A stretch of DNA of 64,000 bases from Chitinophagales bacterium. Its GTDB lineage: Bacteria > Bacteroidota > Bacteroidia > Chitinophagales > UBA10324. Location: the NCBI GenBank assembly GCA_019694975.1, contig JAIBAY010000007.1, positions 137,720-201,719 on the forward strand, written 5' to 3'. Below are positions 57,930 to 64,000 of the stretch, piece after piece. The position numbers were made by a program, and so were the translations under genes. A model generated the notes under the pieces. It saw only the letters and a list, made by a program, of their open reading frames with translations, did no database searches and was not told where the DNA came from. Each line of letters begins with the position of its first letter. Position 1 is the stretch's first letter.

Positions 57930-60893
57930 TTACCGTTTTCCTGTGATAACAAATTTTGACATCACCACCTGTTCACCGCTGCTTACGGTGACGAGATAGA
58001 TACCATTCGTGAACCGTCCGGCCAATTCAATATCTGCCGACAGCTGCATGCCGTCAAGCTGTTGCCTGGATGCATAAACTTCCTCACCCAGTAAATTACT
58101 GATGCTGATTGTTGCCGCATCAGCCATTCCTGAAAAAGCTGCATCAATATGAATGAAGCTGTTGGCAGGGTTGGGGAAGATTTGCACGGTTGCATCTTTG
58201 GCGGATGTGATCGCATCAGATCCTGATTCTTTACAATTGCTGGTGACAGTTATCTCTTTGGTATTTGCATTACAACCGTTGGCATCGGTAACCTTGCATT
58301 TATAAACGCCGGGCTGTGTTACGGTATAAGATATTTGCGTTGCACCGGGAATGCCTGCCGAATTCAGCATCCACTGATACGTAAATCCGCTTCCTATGTT
58401 TGCGGTCAGCACACAGGTTTCGCCTTCGCAGATATTGGTTGGGCCGCCGACGGTAATCTGCGCTTTCGGTTTTTTCAGCACGGTAATCACTGTACCGTCA
58501 GACTGGTTGGTACAGTTGTTATTGTCTTTCACCGTCACCTTGTATGTGCCGTTGCTGACCGGGTAATATTTTTTTGTTGTGGCGCCGGCGATGTTCGATC
58601 CGCCTTTTAGCCATTGGTAAGAAGGATAACCCGAAGGTGCGGTGAGATACGTAGGTGATTTGCCGTCGCAGAAAGCCGTTGGCCCAAACACCGAGACAGT
58701 GGCTGATGGCAGTGGCAGTTCATTGACATTAATGGCATTCGTGGTATTCTCACAGTTATTATAATCGGTGATGGTTACACTATAGCTGCCGGAAGCTGAT
58801 GCAGTAAGGGTTTGTCCATACTTACCCGTAGACCATTTATAGGTTTTAAATCCTGCACCGGCATCGAGTACTACACTGCCTCCATCACAAAATACAAGCG
58901 GGCCGGAAGGTGTTATGTTTGTTTGCGGTAGCGGATACACTGAAATTTGTATCGCCGGTGAGATAGCGGCGCATCCTTGCTGATTGATCACTTTAACAGT
59001 ATAGTTGCCCGCAGCAGTAACGGTTAATGAAGTGCCGGTTGCACCGGTTGACCAGATATAGGTTGCATTGTCTTCAATCTTTTTCGGTTTCAGCTCCGTA
59101 CTCGATCCTGCACAAAAAGCATCCTTCCCGGTATTTTTGATGGTAGGCTGATCCGGTGATGGATTAACTGAAACAGTCACTGTATCAGACGCCCAGTATC
59201 CTGCCGCATCATCCCATACACGCACCCAATAATCACCGGAGTTCTTTGCCCAGATCTGTTTGGTTGTTGCTCCTGTTGACCAGAGATAGGCCAGGTGCCC
59301 ATCGCCGCCGCTCAGGCTCAGGCTGTCGCCTTCGCAAAAAGTAGTGCTACCATTAGTGGTAATTGCAGCTACTGGTGGCGCGGGCGGTGCGTAGTTGGAG
59401 GAAGTAATTTTTGTAATGCTATAGGCCGGCAATGTAAATGTAGCTGTTACGGTGCCGGTTTTGATAGTCACGTCGTTGGTCTTGGCTATATAACTGACTG
59501 GACTTGCGGAGATGCGTTTATAGCTTCCACCATTTTTGAAAACATCGGCAGTATTGATCTTGATGTCGTTGCCGGAAAGGTTCACCAAAATGGCAGAAGA
59601 GCTGGTATTGTTGGAAAACTCCCATCCGTACAAAGCAGGATAGTATACAGAGTCACCCTTATCCACGAGTCCGATAGTGGGAACACCTTCAAAAGTCAGC
59701 TGCGAAGCATACTTCATTCCATTAACCGCTTCGCTCACAATCTTGACAGCATTGCCAGCAGCCGTCAGGTTCCAGGGTGTTGTAGTAGGAGGATTGGGTG
59801 GTTCCTGGAAACTACCTTCGCTCTTGAACTTAAATCCTTTCGTGTCCGTGAAATAGCCACCATACCCGGCAGTGCCACAGATGGTATGAAAATTCACGTT
59901 CGTGATCTTCTCACTTTCCAGGTAATGCAGGGCCTGCGTTGTAACAAATAATGACTGGCCCCAGGATCCGTGAACCGGATAATTGAAGTCCTGCAGGTTG
60001 AATTCCGTTATCCAAACTTCTCTTCCCGGCCGAACCAAAGGCAGGTCTTCCGTAGCCATAATATTCCATGCTTTAAACGGGCGATAGAGGAATTCCGGTA
60101 CATCAGCCATCGTATACTTTCCATCACCTTCCCCGGAAGCTTCAGTACCCGAACCATTATAATACTGATGAAAAGAGATGGCATCTTCACCATCCAGCGT
60201 CGTCAGTAAATCATCATCCCATTGTACTCTGCGCGGTTGATTATTACGGTTAAAGGCGCCCTGTGCCGCCACTTCCGCATTGGGAAAATGTGCATGGATG
60301 GAATCAATCCAGAGTGATGCTACGGTGCCGTACACTTTTGCATCCGGGAAAATGGAATAGATGTAAGTAGAGTCTTCTTCTTCTGCCAGGTAGAATTCAT
60401 TACCTAATTCAAGATATTTCACCTCGAGACCGATGGAATCAGCATAGTGCAGCATTTCCAGCTGATAAGCAAGCGTTGAGCTGATCATATTCAGCACAAA
60501 CAAAGGAGTGGCTCCGGTTGCATCAATCAACACCTTAAAATTTTCAAGTGTATTATACACCGGTGCCTGATTGGGATTATGAGGCGGTACATTCGGGTCA
60601 TCCACAAACCAACCGGTTTTCCAATCCCACCAGTTAGCATTACCACCGGATGGAAAACGGATGACTTCCGGATTCATCGTTGGTGCTTTGTCGAGCAGGC
60701 TCGGATGGTCGATGTACATACCATCGCGTGTGGTATTCTGACTGCCGATACCAAACCAGTCAGGCTTAACATCCCTTCTGTTCGATAATTTCATTCCGAA
60801 GGTTTGCCCCTGTGCAGGCAGATCCTGCAGCAAAAGAACCGATATCAGCATCGGTAAAATTAACGTAGCGGGTAAAAATTTTTTTGCTCTCAT
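57930..60893 (-). CDS. Secreted glycoside-hydrolase-like protein with Ig-like repeats and type IX sorting
   Basis: A 987-aa protein with a signal peptide (1-29). Residues ~30-490 form a TIM-barrel of the GH-A clan type: RFPSGGNANWWDW, ELGNEF (N165-E166, acid/base) and WITEFNL (E297, nucleophile), close in form to GH51/GH79-like enzymes, plus a beta-sandwich. About five Ig-like repeats follow (xxFCDGxSVxLxAxxGxxxYxWSxG), then a Por domain (IFPNPANSFIHID). Likely a surface or released polysaccharide hydrolase; substrate unknown. Confidence 0.78.
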   Translation of the reverse strand: MRAKKFLPATLILPMLISVLLLQDLPAQGQTFGMKLSNRRDVKPDWFGIGSQNTTRDGMYIDHPSLLDKAPTMNPEVIRFPSGGNANWWDWKTGWFVDDPNVPPHNPNQAPVYNTLENFKVLIDATGATPLFVLNMISSTLAYQLEMLHYADSIGLEVKYLELGNEFYLAEEEDSTYIYSIFPDAKVYGTVASLWIDSIHAHFPNAEVAAQGAFNRNNQPRRVQWDDDLLTTLDGEDAISFHQYYNGSGTEASGEGDGKYTMADVPEFLYRPFKAWNIMATEDLPLVRPGREVWITEFNLQDFNYPVHGSWGQSLFVTTQALHYLESEKITNVNFHTICGTAGYGGYFTDTKGFKFKSEGSFQEPPNPPTTTPWNLTAAGNAVKIVSEAVNGMKYASQLTFEGVPTIGLVDKGDSVYYPALYGWEFSNNTSSSAILVNLSGNDIKINTADVFKNGGSYKRISASPVSYIAKTNDVTIKTGTVTATFTLPAYSITKITSSNYAPPAPPVAAITTNGSTTFCEGDSLSLSGGDGHLAYLWSTGATTKQIWAKNSGDYWVRVWDDAAGYWASDTVTVSVNPSPDQPTIKNTGKDAFCAGSSTELKPKKIEDNATYIWSTGATGTSLTVTAAGNYTVKVINQQGCAAISPAIQISVYPLPQTNITPSGPLVFCDGGSVVLDAGAGFKTYKWSTGKYGQTLTASASGSYSVTITDYNNCENTTNAINVNELPLPSATVSVFGPTAFCDGKSPTYLTAPSGYPSYQWLKGGSNIAGATTKKYYPVSNGTYKVTVKDNNNCTNQSDGTVITVLKKPKAQITVGGPTNICEGETCVLTANIGSGFTYQWMLNSAGIPGATQISYTVTQPGVYKCKVTDANGCNANTKEITVTSNCKESGSDAITSAKDATVQIFPNPANSFIHIDAAFSGMADAATISISNLLGEEVYASRQQLDGMQLSADIELAGRFTNGIYLVTVSSGEQVVMSKFVITGKR

Positions 60894-61322
60894 CAGTGGG
60901 TTAATTGATGTGGGTCAATTGTAAAAACGCTTTTGTTGAAATGTGGACTTTGAATTTTACCGCTTGGGTAGATGGTAAAGCAGCCAAAGATATTCAAATC
61001 TTTCTTTTCAGCGTATTCTTTTAAGGTGCATTTAACTTTTGTGTTAACCTGTTCATATTAACTTTAATCTCTCCGATGGCTGCTGCTCAGCATTATGGCT
61101 GAAAAACCATGCTTTTACACGGTAACCCTGCATTTTGAACCCGTGATCAGCACTCAAAAATGAGGTGATGCTATTTACCGGGATTTTACTGCATAGCGGG
61201 TGATGAAACAGGCTGCCGGCTGAGCGCTCTGCTGATCAGTGCTAACAGAAACCAACAGGCTGCTGAAAAAGGCAGTACAAGCTAAAAACGTACTGCCTGT
61301 ATTACATCCGTTCACTGCCTGC
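60894..61322. other. Intergenic region between two secreted-protein genes
   Basis: About 430 bp without a credible gene. The left part should contain the promoter of the GH-like gene (minus strand) and the right part the terminator of the Ig-repeat gene. Confidence 0.5.
61266..61297 (-). terminator. Intrinsic terminator of the Ig-repeat adhesin gene
   Basis: GGCAGTAC / GTACTGCC with an 11-nt loop and T5 on the minus strand, 26 bp after the stop codon. Confidence 0.7.
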
Positions 61323-64000
61323 TTATTCCTTTGTAAGAATAAGCGGCTGATGATAATTATGTTCTCCGATACGCATCACAACAAGGTAGTATCCCGCGGT
61401 GATCTCATCACCTAAATAAAGATCAATTTCCACCCGGTGATCTGTAAATGTTAACTGGCTGCTCCAGATGATGATGCCCGCAAGGTTTCTTATTTCAGCG
61501 ATGCAGGAACCGTTTTCCAATGCTCCTGTATTAAGCCGCATATGGACTTCACCCGTAGAAGGGTTTGGATAAATCAGCCATGAATCAAGTCCTTCATCCT
61601 TCAACTCTTCATCTTTGCAATTGCTGGTGATGGCAATGACATTGGAAGTAGATGAACATCCTGTTGAATTGGTCACCACGCATGAATAATTTCCTGCCAC
61701 AGCAGCAACATAGGAAGAGGCTGTTGCACCACTGATAGTTACTCCATCATTTTTCCAGGCATAGGTGAGCCCCGAACCGGTATTGGCAGATATAGTTTTT
61801 GTTTGTCCCGCACAGATGTTAGCACTTCCACTGATGCTGATTGTAGCAGCGGGCAACGGATTCACGGTCACTTTCAGGCCGCTGCTCGTCTTATTGCAGC
61901 CATGCACATCCGTAACTTTTACCTTGTATGTTCCGGATGATACAGGTGCATAATTCTGATTGGTTGCACCATTCTGCGTTGCGGTGCCCTTCAGCCATTG
62001 ATAGCTGTATGGCCCGCTGATGGTGGTCAGATAGGTGCCGGCATTGAGGCAATAAGTTGCAGGCCCTACAGCACTCACGGTGACGGCAGGCAGTGTCCAC
62101 ACCGTCACGGCCACCGGTACAGAAGTCCCCGTGCAGCCTGCTGAATTGGAAACTGTAACAGTATAATTTCCGGAAGCGGTTACAGATATGGTGGAGGTTG
62201 TTTTGCCGTTGGACCAGCTGTAACTGTTATAGCCACTGCCGGCATCAAGGGTCACACTTCCACCATCGCAAAACTGCGTGGCGCCAAGTGCGGAAATAAC
62301 CGGAACCGGCGGCTGGCTTTGCGTGATGGTTTTTTGTGCTGAAGTGCCGCTGCATCCATTGGCATCGGTGACGGTTACTGTATAAGAACCTGCTATGCCG
62401 GTACTGATGGATGCTGATTGCGCGCCGTTTGACCAGGCATAAACCGGGTATGTACCACAGCTTAAGGTGATAGAAGATCCTGCACATACCGTGGAAGGAC
62501 CAGTGATAACAGGCACCGGGCTGGTGTTTTGTGTGACCGACAAGCCGGAAGAAGTCTTTGAGCAGCCATGTATATCCGTGATCATCACCTTATAGCTGCC
62601 ACCGGAAACGGGAGCATAGTTCTGACCGGTTGCTCCGCTGATGTTCACACCCGATTTAAGCCATTGGTAAACATAGCCACCGATGGTGGTCAGGTAGAAC
62701 CCGCTGTTGGAACAATAGGTGACGGCACCACTGCTGGTGGAAATCACCGGCGTGGGAGGAATCCATTCATCCACATTTACCGCAGGAGAAGTGCCTGAAC
62801 AGCCACTTGTATTCGTAACAGTTACGGAAAAACTACCGGATGCAGTTATAGTATTCGTCTGTGTCGTTTTACCATTCGACCAGGAGTAAGTGGCATAACC
62901 ACTGCCTGCATCGAGCACTACGGAACCGCCATCGCAGAATTGCGTCGGACCCTGTGCCGTTATAACCGGAGATAGAGATTGGCTGACAGTAACATTTTTT
63001 GCCACTGAGGTGCCGCTGCATCCATTAGCATCCGTTACGGTAACCGAGAAGTTTCCCGCACTGCTTACGCTGATAGTGGAAGCCGTGGCGCCGGTTGACC
63101 AGCTATAACCTGCATAAGACCCGCAACTCAGCACAATGGATGATCCCTGGCATACGGTAGCAGGTCCGGTAATCACAGGCACGGGATTGCTGTTGATGGT
63201 GATGGAAAATGAAGCAGATGTTTTTTGACAGCCGTGAATATCAGTGATCACCACTTTATAGCTTCCTCCCAAGGATGGCAGATAGTTTTGCTGTGTGGCG
63301 CCGGCAATGTCTGCCCCGGACTTCAGCCATTGATAGCTGTAACCGGCAATCGTGGTGAGGTAAACGCCGGTATTGGCGCAGAATGTAGTAGCACCTGTAC
63401 TCGTGGAAATAACTGGCGTGGGTGGTATCCATTCTGTGACTGACATGGCCGGTGAGGCGGCACTGCATCCGTTTGCATCTGTTACGGTAACGGTAAAGCT
63501 TCCCGATGCCGTGATGCTTACGGTCTGCGTAGATTTTCCATTCGACCAGCTGTAACCATTGTATCCTGCACCGGCATCAAGTGTTACGCTGCCACCGTCA
63601 CAAAATGAAGTGGCACTGAGTGCTGTAATGACAGGCTGAGGCAATGCATTAACCACAATCATTTTAGGAGATGAAATGGCAGTGCAACCATTGGCATCGG
63701 TAGTGGTAACTGCATAGGTACCGGCAGCGGTAACATTAATGGATGACGTTGTCTGCCCTGATGACCACAGGTAAGAAACATAACCTGCCATGGCGGCGAT
63801 ATTGGTACTCTGGCCCTGGCAAATAGTGGTTCCGCCGGTGACGGTAAGTGATGCCGGCGTGCCGGAGTTCACCGTAACTGAAAAATTATCGGACGATTTA
63901 CTGCAACCATGAACATCAGTGATAACCACTTTATAGGTAGTGCTGCTTGACGTCGGCTGATAGGTCTGATTGGTTGCATTTACGAGCACCGTTGCTCCCT
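61323..64000 (-). CDS. Partial secreted Ig-repeat protein with type IX sorting domain (5' end beyond window)
   Basis: The frame is open to the right edge, so at least 891 residues are seen and the N-terminus is missing. It consists of repeating ~80-aa Ig-like units in two alternating types: one with xxFCDGGSVTLDAGxGYxxYSWSNG, the other with TTIxGYxYQWLKSGxxIxGAT. A type IX domain follows (LIYPNPSTGEVHM, ending LILTKE). Neighbouring units are very similar at both DNA and protein level. Likely a giant surface adhesin or filament. Confidence 0.8.
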   Translation of the reverse strand, partial: GATVLVNATNQTYQPTSSSTTYKVVITDVHGCSKSSDNFSVTVNSGTPASLTVTGGTTICQGQSTNIAAMAGYVSYLWSSGQTTSSINVTAAGTYAVTTTDANGCTAISSPKMIVVNALPQPVITALSATSFCDGGSVTLDAGAGYNGYSWSNGKSTQTVSITASGSFTVTVTDANGCSAASPAMSVTEWIPPTPVISTSTGATTFCANTGVYLTTIAGYSYQWLKSGADIAGATQQNYLPSLGGSYKVVITDIHGCQKTSASFSITINSNPVPVITGPATVCQGSSIVLSCGSYAGYSWSTGATASTISVSSAGNFSVTVTDANGCSGTSVAKNVTVSQSLSPVITAQGPTQFCDGGSVVLDAGSGYATYSWSNGKTTQTNTITASGSFSVTVTNTSGCSGTSPAVNVDEWIPPTPVISTSSGAVTYCSNSGFYLTTIGGYVYQWLKSGVNISGATGQNYAPVSGGSYKVMITDIHGCSKTSSGLSVTQNTSPVPVITGPSTVCAGSSITLSCGTYPVYAWSNGAQSASISTGIAGSYTVTVTDANGCSGTSAQKTITQSQPPVPVISALGATQFCDGGSVTLDAGSGYNSYSWSNGKTTSTISVTASGNYTVTVSNSAGCTGTSVPVAVTVWTLPAVTVSAVGPATYCLNAGTYLTTISGPYSYQWLKGTATQNGATNQNYAPVSSGTYKVKVTDVHGCNKTSSGLKVTVNPLPAATISISGSANICAGQTKTISANTGSGLTYAWKNDGVTISGATASSYVAAVAGNYSCVVTNSTGCSSTSNVIAITSNCKDEELKDEGLDSWLIYPNPSTGEVHMRLNTGALENGSCIAEIRNLAGIIIWSSQLTFTDHRVEIDLYLGDEITAGYYLVVMRIGEHNYHQPLILTKE

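Overview
The window looks like a chromosome segment of a Bacteroidota bacterium (Chitinophagales/Sphingobacteriia-like). Many large secreted proteins end in a Por-type (type IX secretion) C-terminal sorting domain. PKD and Ig-like modules are common, promoter-like sites fit the Bacteroidota -7 consensus TAnnTTTG, Shine-Dalgarno sites are mostly absent, and the RND pump is the fused CusA-TolC form. No rRNA, transposase or CRISPR array is visible. One tRNA-Lys(CTT) lies at 53.9-54.0 kb.

Layout. (1) 0.4-21 kb, all minus strand: a copper/periplasmic redox island. It begins with a CsoR repressor that has its own palindromic operator (20956-20974). Then come MauE/DoxX-like membrane proteins, an HMA-AraC regulator, three multicopper oxidases, a DUF3347 protein, small Cys-rich exported proteins and several type IX cargo proteins (arylsulfotransferase, thioredoxin-like, sialidase-like, Reeler-like, M43 protease). 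(2) 21-30 kb: the regulatory/recombination half of a mobile element. It has a VirD4-like ATPase, a large serine recombinase, two paralogous XRE regulators, a RuvC-like protein without its catalytic residues, a degenerate adenine methyltransferase and an ArdC-like protein. A 28-bp promoter motif recurs upstream of at least five of these genes. (3) 30.5-39.8 kb: a Cus/Czc heavy-metal efflux operon (Cys/His-rich lipoprotein, CusA-TolC fusion, CusB, adenylate-forming enzyme, CDF transporter, remnant of a P1B ATPase). (4) 39.8-43.4 kb: a large structured RNA region that may be a group II intron remnant, an unrecognised 829-aa gene with a palindromic operator, and a compact ~205-nt structured RNA with its own terminator. 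(5) 43.4-48.7 kb: a mobilisation operon (membrane protein, vWA-like lipoprotein, TraG/VirD4 coupling protein, MobC-like protein, relaxase), closed by three inverted repeats. (6) 49.0-53.7 kb, minus strand: a compact operon with a metallo-beta-lactamase/ComEC-like hydrolase, a single-chain E2-E1-JAB ubiquitin-like conjugation protein, a four-helix membrane protein, an HTH protein and a small protein. It lies between the mobilisation genes and the tRNA and is the best candidate for a little-described defence system. (7) 54-64 kb: chromosomal-looking genes, namely a tandem CbxX-type AAA+ ATPase, a secreted glycoside-hydrolase-like protein and a partial Ig-repeat adhesin running off the right edge.

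Working model (inference): sections 2-6 are one integrated mobilisable element that carries metal resistance and a ubiquitin-like defence operon, with its right side near the tRNA-Lys gene. The copper island in section 1 adjoins it and may be further cargo. Attachment sites were not proven.
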